Assembly: GCA_900472485.1 (NCBI GenBank)
Contig: UCII01000003.1
Location: forward strand, 88,910 to 152,909
Origin: Hyphomicrobiales bacterium
Lineage (GTDB): Bacteria > Pseudomonadota > Alphaproteobacteria > Rhizobiales > Rhizobiaceae
DNA: 64,000 nt
Reading direction: 5' to 3'
The translations under genes and the position numbers were made by a program. Shown here piece after piece: positions 33,545 through 43,380 of the stretch. The notes under the pieces were generated by a model that did not search any database, had not been told where the DNA came from, and worked only from the letters and a program-made list of their open reading frames with translations. Within the stretch, counting starts at the first letter, position 1, and every line of letters begins with the position of its first letter.

Positions 33545-34462
33545 TCAGATCGCGCCCAGGCACCAAGCAAGAATCGACTTCTGCGCATGAAGGCGGTTTT
33601 CCGCCTCATCGAAGACAACGGATTGCGGACCGTCGATCACCTCATCCGTCACCTCCTCCCCGCGATGGGCGGGCAGGCAATGCATGAACAAAGCGTCTTT
33701 GCCGGCCTGTGCCATCAAAGCCTTGTTGACCTGATAGGGCTGGAAGACGTTGTGACCGCGTGCCCGGTGCTCCTGATTCATGGAAACCCAGGTATCGGTT
33801 ACCACGCAATCGGCGCCGGCGACCGCACGGTCTGCATCATGCGAGAGCATGATTTCGGCGCCCTCGTTGCGGGCCCAGTTCAGATAGTGATCCTTCGGCT
33901 CAGAACCAAGGGGTACCGCCATATTCATGCGATAGCCGAAGCGCGCAGCCCCTTCGATTAGCGAATGCAGCACGTTGTTGCCGTCGCCCGTCCAGGCGAG
34001 CGTCTTGCCGTTGATCGGGCCGCGATGCTCCTCGAACGTCATGATATCCGCCATGATCTGGCAGGGATGCGTATCGTCGGTCAGCGCATTGATGACCGGA
34101 ACGGTCGCATGTTCGGCCAGCTCCAGCAGGCGCGAATGATCGGTCGTGCGGATCATGATCGCATCGACGTAGCGCGACAGCACCTTGGCCGTATCGCCGA
34201 TCGTCTCGGCGCGGCCAAGCTGCATCTCGGTGCCCGAGAGGAACAGCGTCTCGCCGCCCAGCTGGCGCATGCCGACATCGAAGGAAACGCGGGTTCGGGT
34301 GGACGGCTTCTCGAAGATCATCGCCAGCATCTTGCCGGCCAGAGGCTTGTCGGCCGTGCCGGCCTTCTGCGCGTTCTTTCGCACGATCGCGTCGTCGATG
34401 ATATTGCGCAGATCGGCAGCCGGAACGGCAGAGAGGTCGAGAAAGTGTTTCGGAGAAGCCAT
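33545..34462 (-). CDS. argF: Ornithine carbamoyltransferase
   Basis: This 305-residue enzyme forms citrulline from ornithine and carbamoyl phosphate (arginine synthesis). Signatures: carbamoyl-phosphate-binding [46 protein letters not shown]. The start [10 protein letters not shown] has AAGGAC before it. It follows argD on the same strand with a repeat element between, so argD-argF are probably cotranscribed or the repeat processes the message. Confidence 0.97.
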   Translation of the reverse strand: MASPKHFLDLSAVPAADLRNIIDDAIVRKNAQKAGTADKPLAGKMLAMIFEKPSTRTRVSFDVGMRQLGGETLFLSGTEMQLGRAETIGDTAKVLSRYVDAIMIRTTDHSRLLELAEHATVPVINALTDDTHPCQIMADIMTFEEHRGPINGKTLAWTGDGNNVLHSLIEGAARFGYRMNMAVPLGSEPKDHYLNWARNEGAEIMLSHDADRAVAGADCVVTDTWVSMNQEHRARGHNVFQPYQVNKALMAQAGKDALFMHCLPAHRGEEVTDEVIDGPQSVVFDEAENRLHAQKSILAWCLGAI

Positions 34463-34499
34463 GTCCTTACCTGTACTCCAGAAAAAACAAAAACGCCCG

Positions 34500-34625
34500 C
34501 GAGGGGCACGCATAAGCCCTTAAATCTGCATCGATTTAAGGAAAGCTTATGCGATTCCTAAATGTTACTGCGTCCTTTGCGCGTCGCCTCGACGCGCGGC
34601 GCAGTAATCGCCCCGACAGCGGGCG
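34500..34625. repeat. Intergenic repeat with imperfect dyad (copy 2)
   Basis: GCATAAGC (34510-34517) and GCTTATGC (34545-34552) enclose CTTAAATC...GATTTAAG. GTTACTGCGTCCTTTGCGCG follows, the same modules as in reverse orientation at 21085-21200. It lies between argF and argD. Confidence 0.75.
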
Positions 34626-34631
34626 ATAAAC

Positions 34632-35831
34632 TCAAGCCGATTTCTTGGTGCGGGCAGCGCGCGCACGCTCGGCAGCGCGCTCCAGGCGGGCAAGACCTTC
34701 GCGTGCTTCTTCGGCAGTCACGACCAGCGGCGGCAGAAGGCGGATGACATTGTCGCCGGCCGGCACACCAAGCAGATGCTCGGCGCGGATCGCCTGCAGC
34801 AGCTCCGCCTGCGGTATGGCCGCCTTGACGCCGAGCATCAGGCCCTCGCCGCGAACGTCCTCGATGATGTCAGGAAAGCGATCCTTGAGCGAGGCGAGCC
34901 CCTGGCGGAACACCAGCGAGACATCGCGCACATGCTGCAGGAAGCCTTCGGCAAGCACGATGTCGAGAACGGCATTGCCGACTGCCATGGCAAGCGGATT
35001 GCCGCCATAAGTCGAGCCGTGAGTGCCGGCTTTCATGCCGGAAGCGGCTTCCGCCGTCGCAAGGCAAGCACCGAGCGGGAAGCCACCGCCGATACCCTTG
35101 GCGACCGCCATGATATCGGGCTTGATGCCGGCCCATTCGTAGGCAAAGAGCTTGCCCGTGCGGCCGACGCCACACTGTACTTCGTCGAGGATCAGCAGCA
35201 GGCCGTGCTCATCGCAGATCTCACGCAGCCCGCGCAGGAATTCGTTGGTCGCGGGACGAATGCCGCCCTCGCCCTGAACCGGCTCGATCAGGATCCCGGC
35301 CGTTGCGTCGGTAATGGCAGCACGCACGGCAGCGAGATCGCCGAACTCCACCTGATCGAAACCCGGTGCCTTCGGGCCGAAGCCTTCGATATACTTTTCC
35401 TGACCGCCAGCGGCGATCGTTGCGATGGTGCGGCCGTGGAAGGCGCCCTCGAAGGTGATGATGTGGAACTTCTCGGGATGCCCCTTGGCGAATTGATAGC
35501 GCCGCGCCGTCTTGATGGCGCATTCCAGCGCCTCGGCGCCCGAATTGGTGAAGAACACCTTGTCGGCGAAGGTCGCTTCCGTCAGCCGCTTCGACAGCTT
35601 CTCCTGACCGGGCACCTCATAGAGGTTGGACAGGTGCCAGACCTTGTCGGCCTGCGCCTTCAGCTCGGCGACGAGATGAGGATGAGCATGACCGAGCGAG
35701 TTGACCGCGACGCCGGCTGCGAAATCGAGGTAGCGTTCGCCATTTTCGGTGACCAGCCAGACGCCCTCGCCTCGCTCGAACCGTAGCGGAGCGCGCATGT
35801 AGGTGTCATAAAGCGGCGTGGTCTCGGCCAT
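34632..35831 (-). CDS. argD: Acetylornithine aminotransferase
   Basis: This 399-residue class III PLP aminotransferase converts N-acetylglutamate semialdehyde to N-acetylornithine. It shows [72 protein letters not shown] and the PLP Lys in [16 protein letters not shown]. The start at 35831 ([11 protein letters not shown]) has GGAG eight bases before it; the ATG two codons earlier overlaps that site. The gene may also serve other omega-aminotransferase reactions. A 5' hairpin lies near the predicted transcript start. Confidence 0.95.
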   Translation of the reverse strand: MAETTPLYDTYMRAPLRFERGEGVWLVTENGERYLDFAAGVAVNSLGHAHPHLVAELKAQADKVWHLSNLYEVPGQEKLSKRLTEATFADKVFFTNSGAEALECAIKTARRYQFAKGHPEKFHIITFEGAFHGRTIATIAAGGQEKYIEGFGPKAPGFDQVEFGDLAAVRAAITDATAGILIEPVQGEGGIRPATNEFLRGLREICDEHGLLLILDEVQCGVGRTGKLFAYEWAGIKPDIMAVAKGIGGGFPLGACLATAEAASGMKAGTHGSTYGGNPLAMAVGNAVLDIVLAEGFLQHVRDVSLVFRQGLASLKDRFPDIIEDVRGEGLMLGVKAAIPQAELLQAIRAEHLLGVPAGDNVIRLLPPLVVTAEEAREGLARLERAAERARAARTKKSA

Positions 35832-35889
35832 GGCCATATCTCCTGATCACAACTTTAAGGACCGATCGCTTCCATTTGATGAAACGGGT

Positions 35890-35923
35890 CCGAAAAAATC
35901 AAAAATGCCGCCTTGCGGCGGCC
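35890..35923 (-). promoter_or_regulatory. GC-rich hairpin with U-tract in argD leader
   Basis: On the minus strand GCCGCC-GCAA-GGCGGC is followed by ATTTTTGATTTTTT. It lies about 60-75 bases before the argD start. It has the form of an intrinsic terminator, but it coincides with the predicted transcript start, so its role is uncertain. Confidence 0.65.
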
Positions 35924-35928
35924 TGGGC

Positions 35929-35957
35929 ACTATTGATGTTTTGCATCGCGATGTCAA
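35929..35957 (-). promoter_or_regulatory. Predicted argD promoter
   Basis: On the minus strand TTGACA (35957-35952) and AATAGT (35934-35929), spacer 17. The -35 is perfect, the -10 matches four of six. The start is predicted near 35922, just before or at the GC hairpin. Confidence 0.55.
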
Positions 35958-36074
35958 CAAAACTGGCGTTTTAGCAGGTGCGAGATAACGCTTGCGGGCA
36001 AAAGAGATAGGTTCGGCGGCGCCTATTGCAGAAATGCCACGCCTGGGCAGCAAGTTGGGGAAAACCTCGAAATC

Positions 36075-36111
36075 GATTCCTCAAGATTCTCGCGACTCTT
36101 GTCACGGAGTC
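36075..36111. promoter_or_regulatory. Cluster of four GANTC (CcrM methylation) sites upstream of gcrA
   Basis: GATTC at 36075, GATTC at 36085, GACTC at 36094 and GAGTC at 36107 lie within 37 bases, 145-180 bases before gcrA. GANTC is the CcrM methyltransferase site; GcrA acts at methylated GANTC promoters in alphaproteobacteria. Confidence 0.75.
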
Positions 36112-36255
36112 AGCCTCACACTAGGTTAAAAAGCAATTGCTAGACTGCATGCGGCGGAACTAGTCACCACAATTTTAGAGCGTTTCGCGCCTCGTTCCCA
36201 TGCGAGGCAATGGTGAGGGATTCTGCCATCGGAAACGCGACAGCGGAGACAGGGC

Positions 36256-36783
36256 ATGAATTGGACAGACGAACGCGTCGAGAAGCTGAAAAAGCTATGG
36301 TCCGAAGGGTTGAGCGCCAGCCAGATCGCTGCGCAGCTCGGTGGCGTGAGCCGTAATGCCGTCATCGGCAAGGTGCACCGCCTGAACCTTCCCGGCCGAG
36401 CGAAGGCGGGCGGCACGGCAACCGCAGCGCGCACGCCGAAGCGCAGCGCAGCTGCACCCCGCGCCGCGACCTACGGATCGCGCGTTGCTACCCGCACGGT
36501 CGTCGCCCGCCAGCAGGGCGCAACCATGCTGAAGGAAGAGATCGAGATCGATTCCGTCAATGAAATCCAGTATCGTCCGGCATCGAACGTCGTCGTTCCG
36601 ATCTCCCGCCGCCTCGGCCTGACGGAACTGACGGAGCGCACCTGCAAGTGGCCGGTCGGCGACCCGCTGAAGGACGACTTCCACTTCTGCGGCAATGACA
36701 GCCCAGATTCTTCGCCCTACTGCACCTATCATCAGCGCATGGCATACCAGCCGGTGCATGACCGCCGTCGTAACAACGGCTGA
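36256..36783 (+). CDS. gcrA: GcrA cell cycle regulator
   Basis: This 175-residue protein starts with the GcrA DNA-binding helix-turn-helix MNWTDERVEKLKKLWSEGLS and SASQIAAQLGGVSRNAVIGK. It then has a basic Ala/Arg-rich linker, and a C-terminal domain with RTCKWPVGDPLKDDFHFCGN and YCTYHQRMAY that contacts sigma-70. GcrA works with CcrM methylation of GANTC sites to time cell-cycle promoters. GGAGACAGGG precedes the ATG. A cluster of GANTC sites lies upstream and a strong terminator follows. Confidence 0.97.
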   Translation: MNWTDERVEKLKKLWSEGLSASQIAAQLGGVSRNAVIGKVHRLNLPGRAKAGGTATAARTPKRSAAAPRAATYGSRVATRTVVARQQGATMLKEEIEIDSVNEIQYRPASNVVVPISRRLGLTELTERTCKWPVGDPLKDDFHFCGNDSPDSSPYCTYHQRMAYQPVHDRRRNNG

Positions 36784-36804
36784 AAGCCACAGCAAGACAA
36801 TGAG

Positions 36805-36830
36805 AAACGGGCCCTCGAGGCCCGTTTTTC
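36805..36830 (+). terminator. gcrA terminator
   Basis: AAACGGGCC-CTCGA-GGCCCGTTT is a perfect 9-bp stem followed by TTC, about 20 bases after the stop codon. Confidence 0.88.
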
Positions 36831-36842
36831 TATTTCCGCCGC

Positions 36843-36958
36843 TATTTAAAGCACGTCACGATCTTTCAGATTCGCTTCCTGTGCTTTAGGTTTTCCGTCT
36901 GGCGCATGTCGTTCTCGCAAAACCGCTACGCACTTTTGGGCGACATGCTTTAGTGATA
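36843..36958. repeat. RIME-like intergenic repeat (copy D)
   Basis: AAAGCACGTCACGATCTTTC, then a core GCAAAACCGCTACGCACTTT and ACATGCTTTAGTG. It closely resembles copy E at 49590-49700. It lies between convergent gcrA and phoB. Confidence 0.72.
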
Positions 36959-36975
36959 CCCGAGCGGCAAGCCGC

Positions 36976-37659
36976 TCAGGCTTCCATGGAATAGCCCGCG
37001 CCGCGAACGGTGCGGATGACATCCTGCATGTTGGAGAAATTGAGCGCCTTGCGCAGGCGGCCGACATGGACATCGACGGTGCGTTCATCAACGTAGATAT
37101 CGTGACCCCATACGCCGTCGAGCAGCTGCGAACGCGAGAAAACGCGGCCCGGCGAGGACATCAGGAACTCCAGCAGGCGGAATTCCGTCGGACCCAACCG
37201 CACTTCGCGGCTCTTGCGGTGGACGCGATGGGTTTCGCGATCCAGCTCGATATCGCCGCAGCGCAGCACCGTGGAGAGAACCTCCGGGCGGGCACGGCGC
37301 AGCATCGCCTTGACGCGAGCCATCAGCTCCGGCGTCGAGAACGGCTTGACGACATAATCGTCCGCGCCGGTCGAAAGCCCACGCACGCGCTCGCTTTCCT
37401 CGCCGCGGGCCGTCAGCATGATGATCGGCAGTCGCTCCGTCTCCGGCCGCATACGCAGCCGGCGGCAGAGCTCGATGCCCGATACGCCGGGGAGCATCCA
37501 GTCGAGGATCAGGAGATCGGGGATGCGCTCCTGGAGACGCAGCTCGGCCTCATCGCCTCTGAGGATCGTGTCGACCTCGAAGCCTTCGGCCTCAAGATTG
37601 TAGCGCAGCAGAACGCTGAGCGCTTCCTCGTCTTCTACAACAGCAACTCTCGGAACCAT
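36976..37659 (-). CDS. phoB: Phosphate regulon response regulator PhoB
   Basis: This 227-residue OmpR-family regulator has a receiver domain (VAVVEDEEALSVLLRYNLEA; phospho-Asp in DLLILDWMLPGVSG; PIIMLTARGEESER; DYVVKPFSTPELMAR) and a C-terminal winged helix (RLLEFLMSSPGRVFSRSQLL; DERTVDVHVGRLRKAL). Phosphorylated by PhoR it binds PHO boxes such as that upstream of pstS. It is the last gene of the pst-phoUB cluster, 31 bases after phoU. Confidence 0.97.
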   Translation of the reverse strand: MVPRVAVVEDEEALSVLLRYNLEAEGFEVDTILRGDEAELRLQERIPDLLILDWMLPGVSGIELCRRLRMRPETERLPIIMLTARGEESERVRGLSTGADDYVVKPFSTPELMARVKAMLRRARPEVLSTVLRCGDIELDRETHRVHRKSREVRLGPTEFRLLEFLMSSPGRVFSRSQLLDGVWGHDIYVDERTVDVHVGRLRKALNFSNMQDVIRTVRGAGYSMEA

Positions 37660-37690
37660 GCGCCTATGGTCTCCTTTCTTCGCTTCCAGA

Positions 37691-38404
37691 TTATTCCGTC
37701 ACTGCGCCGACGGTATTGGCGGTATCGTCCTTCGGGCGTTCGCCTTCCGGCTGAGCACCTGTCGCCATGTAATAGATCGTCTCGGCGATATTGGTGGCGT
37801 GGTCGCCGATGCGCTCGATGTTCTTGGCGCAGAAGAGAAGATGCGTGCAGGTGGTGATGTTGCGCGGATCTTCCATCATGTAGGTCAGCATCTCGCGGAA
37901 GAGCGAGGTGTACATGGCGTCGATTTCCTCGTCACGTTCGCGGATCGACACGGCCTTGTCGGGCGAGCGGGTCGCGTAGACATCGAGAACTTCCTTGAGC
38001 TGGCTCAAAGCCAGTTCGGAGAGATGCTCGATGCCGCGGGCGAGACGGCGGGGGACACCGGTGCCCTGCACAGCGATGACGCGCTTTGCGGTGTTCTTGC
38101 CGAGATCGCCGACGCGCTCCAGATCGGAGGCGATGCGGATCGAGCCCATGATTTCACGAAGGTCCGCTGCCATCGGCTGACGGCGAGCAATGGTGACGAT
38201 CGCCTTGTCGCCGACTTCGCGCTCGGCATGGTCAAGAACGACGTCATCGGAGATGACTTTCTGGGCCAAGGCAGCGTCGCTGTTGACCAGCGCGCGTACG
38301 CTGTCGCTAACCATCTGCTCGGCCAGGCCGCCCATTTCGGCAATGCGGCGCGTCAGGAACTTCAGGTCTTCGTCATAGGCTGAGAGAATGTGGGTGGAGA
38401 CCAT
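37691..38404 (-). CDS. phoU: Phosphate signalling complex protein PhoU
   Basis: This 237-residue protein of two three-helix PhoU repeats carries the acidic metal-binding motifs, e.g. SIRIASDLERVGDLGKNTAKR and CAKNIERIGDHATNIAETIY. PhoU binds PhoR and PstB and keeps PhoR inactive when phosphate is ample. It follows pstB on the same strand with a 51-base gap. Confidence 0.96.
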   Translation of the reverse strand: MVSTHILSAYDEDLKFLTRRIAEMGGLAEQMVSDSVRALVNSDAALAQKVISDDVVLDHAEREVGDKAIVTIARRQPMAADLREIMGSIRIASDLERVGDLGKNTAKRVIAVQGTGVPRRLARGIEHLSELALSQLKEVLDVYATRSPDKAVSIRERDEEIDAMYTSLFREMLTYMMEDPRNITTCTHLLFCAKNIERIGDHATNIAETIYYMATGAQPEGERPKDDTANTVGAVTE

Positions 38405-38455
38405 TTTTCTATCCTCAAGGTGAACTGTGTGAAATGAGCCGCGCGCCTGACATCA

Positions 38456-39271
<816 letters not shown>

Positions 39272-39286
39272 TTCGTGCGCCCTCCC

Positions 39287-40621
39287 TTACCAGCGCCGCT
39301 CGAAACGGCGGCGCAGCACAATGGCGCCGATGTTCATCGCAACGAGGAAGAAGAGAAGCACGATGATGGCGCCGGACGTTCTTTCGACAAAGGCCCGCTC
39401 GGCTTCGCTCGCCCACATGTAGATCTGCACCGGCAGCGCCGTCGAAGGGTCGAGCGGCGATGTCGGATAGTTGGCGACGAAGGCGACCATGCCGATCAGA
39501 AGCAGCGGCGCGGTCTCGCCGAGCGCATGGGCAAGCCCGAGGATCGTCCCCGTCAGGATGCCGGGCATCGCAAGCGGCAGCACGTGATGGAAGACCATCT
39601 GCATGCGCGATGCACCAAGCCCGAGCGCCGCGCTGCGGATCGACGGCGGCACGGCACGCAAGGCCGAGCGCGTGGCTATAATGATCATCGGCAGCGTCAT
39701 CAGGCTCAGCACGAGACCGCCGACCAGCGATGCCGAACGCGGCAATCCCATGATGTTGATGAAGACCGAAAGCCCGAGCAAGCCATAAACGATGGAGGGC
39801 ACCGCCGCGAGATTGTTGATGTTGACCTCGATCAGATCCGTCAGCCGGTTCTTCGGCGCGAACTCCTCCAGATAGATCGAGGCGGCAACGCCGACCGGCA
39901 AGGCCAGCACGAGAACGGTCAGCATCAGATAGAGCGAGCCGATCAGCGCCACACCGAGACCGGCGGCTTCCGGCCGGCTCGAATTGCCCGACAGGAAGAG
40001 ACCGCGGTTGAAGGCCTTGTAAAGCGCACCGCTTTCGCTGAGTTGCTTCATCCAGGCGACCTGGCGGTCGGATATCTTGCGATCCTTCTCATCGACTGTC
40101 AGATCGATCTGGCCCTTGTTGGCGGAATCGATATTGGCGCTGGCAAGGAACGTGACTTTCTGCGTCGTCCCTATGATCGAGGGATTGGCGACGACCCTAT
40201 CGCGCAGCGCGATCCTGGCACTGTCCGACACCATCGCCGTCGCCTCGCGAACGAGCGCACGGTTGGCCGGATCGATGCCAAGCGCCTTTACCAGCGCATC
40301 GCGCAGGAGAACCGGATAGTTGGCTGCGATCAGCACCCTCGGATCGCCGAAGCGCTTGGCTGCGGGGTCTATCACCTTCTCGGAGAATTCGATCGGCAGG
40401 GTGATCGAGGTCTGAACGAAGGCGGTATAGCCAGTGCGGACCACGGTCGAGACCAGGGTGATCAGGAAGACGAGACCGAAAATGACGGCGGTAATCCCAT
40501 AGGCGCGGAAGCGGCGCTCGGCGGCGTAGCGTCGCCTGATGCCGATATCGCGGCGCACGGATGCACCCGGCGTCAACCCGCGCGGCATGTTGAGCTGAGA
40601 GGAGGATACGACGTCGCTCAT
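39287..40621 (-). CDS. pstA: Phosphate ABC transporter permease PstA
   Basis: This 444-residue permease has six membrane helices in the conserved C-terminal part and a long N-terminal region (DUF3333-like, with one helix and about 150 periplasmic residues), typical of alphaproteobacterial PstA. The conserved EAA-type loop is ALGLGASRMQMVFHHVLPLA. Its ATG overlaps the pstC stop codon by four bases. Confidence 0.96.
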   Translation of the reverse strand: MSDVVSSSQLNMPRGLTPGASVRRDIGIRRRYAAERRFRAYGITAVIFGLVFLITLVSTVVRTGYTAFVQTSITLPIEFSEKVIDPAAKRFGDPRVLIAANYPVLLRDALVKALGIDPANRALVREATAMVSDSARIALRDRVVANPSIIGTTQKVTFLASANIDSANKGQIDLTVDEKDRKISDRQVAWMKQLSESGALYKAFNRGLFLSGNSSRPEAAGLGVALIGSLYLMLTVLVLALPVGVAASIYLEEFAPKNRLTDLIEVNINNLAAVPSIVYGLLGLSVFINIMGLPRSASLVGGLVLSLMTLPMIIIATRSALRAVPPSIRSAALGLGASRMQMVFHHVLPLAMPGILTGTILGLAHALGETAPLLLIGMVAFVANYPTSPLDPSTALPVQIYMWASEAERAFVERTSGAIIVLLFFLVAMNIGAIVLRRRFERRW

Positions 40622-42099
40622 TCGTATTGCTCCCTGTATCGACGGACAATGTAGAGCGCGTAGACGTTGAGGCAGAGCGTCAGGCAGAACAGCGTGATGC
40701 CGAGAGCGAAGGCGACGAGCGTCTGCGGCGAGGTGAACTCCAGATCGCCGGTCAGCTGATTGACGATCTTCACGGTGACCGTCGTCATCGGCTCGAAGGG
40801 ATCGAGCTGCATGCGCGCGGCGACGCCGGCGGCCAGCACCACGATCATGGTTTCGCCGATCGCCCGCGACGCGGTCATCAGCAGCGCGCCGACAATGCCC
40901 GGGAGGGCGGCCGGCAGGAGCACGCGCTTGACTGTTTCCGAGCGCGTGGCGCCGAGACCGAGCGAGCCGTCGCGCAGCGAGCGCGGCACCCCCATGATGA
41001 TATCGTCCGACAGTGACGAAACGTAAGGGATGAGCATCACGCCCATGACAAAGCCGGCGGTCAAAACGCTCTGCGCCTCGATGAAGCTTCTGTAGTTTCC
41101 GGTCATCAGCCCATCGATCTCGGCGGAGATATCGCGCAGGAAGGGGCCGACGGTGACAAGGGCGAAGAAGCCGTAAACGATCGTTGGAATGCCGGCCAGG
41201 ACCTCCAGCATCGGCTTGGCGATGGAGCGGACGCGAGCCGAGGCATATTCGGCCATGTAGATCGCCGCGAACAGACCGATGGGCACGGCGAAGAGCATGG
41301 CCACGAGCCCGATATAAATCGTGCCCGCCAACAGCGGGATCAGGCCGAAGGTGCCTGAGGTCTGAGCGCCGGCGCCGGTGAAGCGCGGGTCCCAGACGGT
41401 ACCGAAGAAGAATTCGCGGGCCGGCACCATGCTGAAGAAATGCGCCGCTTCCGAAAGCATGGAAACGACGATTCCGACGGTCGTCAGCACCGCAATGGAA
41501 GAAGCGACGATCAGGGCTCCGAGAATGACCTGTTCCACACGATTGCGGGCGCGAAAACGCGGCGCGATGGCGCGCAGACCATAGACCGCACAGAGCAGTG
41601 ACAGGATGATCGCCGCCGCCGACATCACCAATCGGCTCACTTCACGCATGCCGTTATACTTGTTGGCGGCATCGATCATGTAGCCAGTGGGGCGTACGGC
41701 AAGCGGAACTCCCTTCTGCGCCAGCAGCAACTGCAGATCGGCCTTGCCGCCTGCGACGTCGGCAAGCTCCGGGCTGTCGAGCAGGCGCATGCCGCGGGCG
41801 ATGCTGCGCACCATGCCGTAGCTGAGATTGAGTTCAGCCGGCGGCAGAGACTGAACCTCCTCGGGAAAGGATTTGGTTACCAGGCGGTCGATGACGATGG
41901 GGCCGGCGATCAGCCAGACGCAGATGAGTGCTAAGGGCGGAAGCACCGCCCAGATGGCGGCATAGGCTCCGTGATAGCCGAGCCGGGAATGCATGGACGA
42001 AGGCCGGCCACCCGACAGTGCAGCCGCCCTCACCCGCCCCAGCACGAAAGCGGAGGCGCCGAAGACCGACAAGCAGAGCAGCAGCAGCGATACACTCAT
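40618..42099 (-). CDS. pstC: Phosphate ABC transporter permease PstC
   Basis: This 493-residue permease has an N-terminal pair of helices and a long loop before the six-helix core; the EAA loop is GSLGLGATRSETVKRVLLPA and the C-terminus ends YIVRRYREQYE. The start at 42099 (MSVSLLLLCLSVFG) has GGGGAATGGGA before it; the frame is open to 42165, but that extension is not conserved in the family. Confidence 0.95.
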   Translation of the reverse strand: MSVSLLLLCLSVFGASAFVLGRVRAAALSGGRPSSMHSRLGYHGAYAAIWAVLPPLALICVWLIAGPIVIDRLVTKSFPEEVQSLPPAELNLSYGMVRSIARGMRLLDSPELADVAGGKADLQLLLAQKGVPLAVRPTGYMIDAANKYNGMREVSRLVMSAAAIILSLLCAVYGLRAIAPRFRARNRVEQVILGALIVASSIAVLTTVGIVVSMLSEAAHFFSMVPAREFFFGTVWDPRFTGAGAQTSGTFGLIPLLAGTIYIGLVAMLFAVPIGLFAAIYMAEYASARVRSIAKPMLEVLAGIPTIVYGFFALVTVGPFLRDISAEIDGLMTGNYRSFIEAQSVLTAGFVMGVMLIPYVSSLSDDIIMGVPRSLRDGSLGLGATRSETVKRVLLPAALPGIVGALLMTASRAIGETMIVVLAAGVAARMQLDPFEPMTTVTVKIVNQLTGDLEFTSPQTLVAFALGITLFCLTLCLNVYALYIVRRYREQYE

Positions 42100-42161
42100 T
42101 CCCATTCCCCGGCGAACGCCGGCACAGCGGAAAGCCGCACCGGTGCCCGACCCTTCAGCAT

Positions 42162-43196
42162 TCACATAATCTTCCCGACCGCGACATCCTTACGGATCTG
42201 GTCGCGCTCGGCATCCGGCGCCGGCACGAGGCCATATTCCGCCAGCGGGCTCTCCGGTCCGATCATCTGATCGCTCGTGAAGAAATCGACATATTCCTTG
42301 AGCCCCGGGATGACACCCAGATGGGCTTTCTTGACGTAGAAGAACAGCGGCCGCGATACCGGATAGGTGCCATCGGCAATCGTCTGTCCCGAGGGCACGA
42401 TGCCGCTGACGGTGGCAACCTTCAGCTTGTCGGCGTTGTTCTGGAAGAAATACAGGCCGAACACACCGATGCCATGCTTGTTGGCATTGATGCGGGCCAG
42501 CGTCTCGGGATAATCGCCGTCTATATCGACCGCAACGCCATCCTTGCGCACCGCAATGCATTTCTTGGCTTGCTGGCCGGCATCCTTGACCGCAGCCTTG
42601 ATCACCTCGACGGCGCCTGAAGCCTTGCAGCCGGCGACAAGCACCTTTTCTTCGAAGACTTCGCGCGTGCCGTGCTTCTCACCCGGAATATAGGTGGCGA
42701 TTTCAAAATCCGGCAGCGATGGATTGATCTCAGACCACTTCTTATAGGGGTTGGCGACGAGCTTGCCATCGACGACCACTTCGGCGGCAATCGCCTTATA
42801 GAGATCGACGGGCTCGAACCTGATGTCTGGATTGCTCTTGTCGAAGGCAAAGACGATGCCGTCATAGCCAATCTTGATCTGCTGGATATCAGCGACACCG
42901 GCGGCCTTGCAGGCTTCGACTTCGCTGTCCTTGATGGGACGCGACGAATTGGCGATGTCGATCGAATCCGTTCCGACGCCCTTGCAGAATTCCTTCAGGC
43001 CGGCTCCGGAGCCGCCGGACTCGACCACAGGGGTCTTGAAGTTGGTGAAGGTCTCGCCGAAGGTTTCGGCAACGATCTTGGCATATGGAAATACGGTCGA
43101 TGAGCCGGCAATCTGAATTTGGTCGCGGGCAGTTGCAGTGCCGGCAAGGGCAGCCGATGCAACCAGCGCAAGAACGGACATTTTCAAAGCATTCAC
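42162..43196 (-). CDS. pstS: Periplasmic phosphate-binding protein PstS
   Basis: This 344-residue protein has a signal peptide (LKMSVLALVASAALAGTATA) and the PstS binding-fold segments IAGSSTVFPYAKIVAETF, ESGGSGAGLKEFCKG and IDIANSSRPIKDSEV, which carry the phosphate-contacting Ser/Gly/Arg residues. The start is GTG at 43196 with AGGGGG seven bases before it. It is the first gene after the PHO box and the most strongly expressed of the cluster in relatives. Confidence 0.96.
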   Translation of the reverse strand: MNALKMSVLALVASAALAGTATARDQIQIAGSSTVFPYAKIVAETFGETFTNFKTPVVESGGSGAGLKEFCKGVGTDSIDIANSSRPIKDSEVEACKAAGVADIQQIKIGYDGIVFAFDKSNPDIRFEPVDLYKAIAAEVVVDGKLVANPYKKWSEINPSLPDFEIATYIPGEKHGTREVFEEKVLVAGCKASGAVEVIKAAVKDAGQQAKKCIAVRKDGVAVDIDGDYPETLARINANKHGIGVFGLYFFQNNADKLKVATVSGIVPSGQTIADGTYPVSRPLFFYVKKAHLGVIPGLKEYVDFFTSDQMIGPESPLAEYGLVPAPDAERDQIRKDVAVGKIM

Positions 43197-43291
43197 AACG
43201 AATCCCCCTGATGAGCTTTGAAGAGCGCCGAGGTGGAGGCCACATCCACTTTTCGGCAGTCCATTCTTACTGGCGAAAACATCGCCCTTTT

Positions 43292-43320
43292 ATGTCAGGC
43301 GAGTGAAACAATTATGACAG
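43292..43320 (-). promoter_or_regulatory. PHO box upstream of pstS (three 11-base repeats)
   Basis: On the minus strand CTGTCAT (43320-43314), GTTTCAC (43309-43303) and CTGACAT (43298-43292) repeat every 11 bases, matching the PHO box consensus for PhoB dimers. It lies 95-125 bases before the pstS start, where PhoB sites activate transcription. Confidence 0.9.
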
Positions 43321-43380
43321 GCTATATGCCTGATATAATTTGGATAAATCGCCACCCAAACTCGGGGCAGGTGGAGGTTG

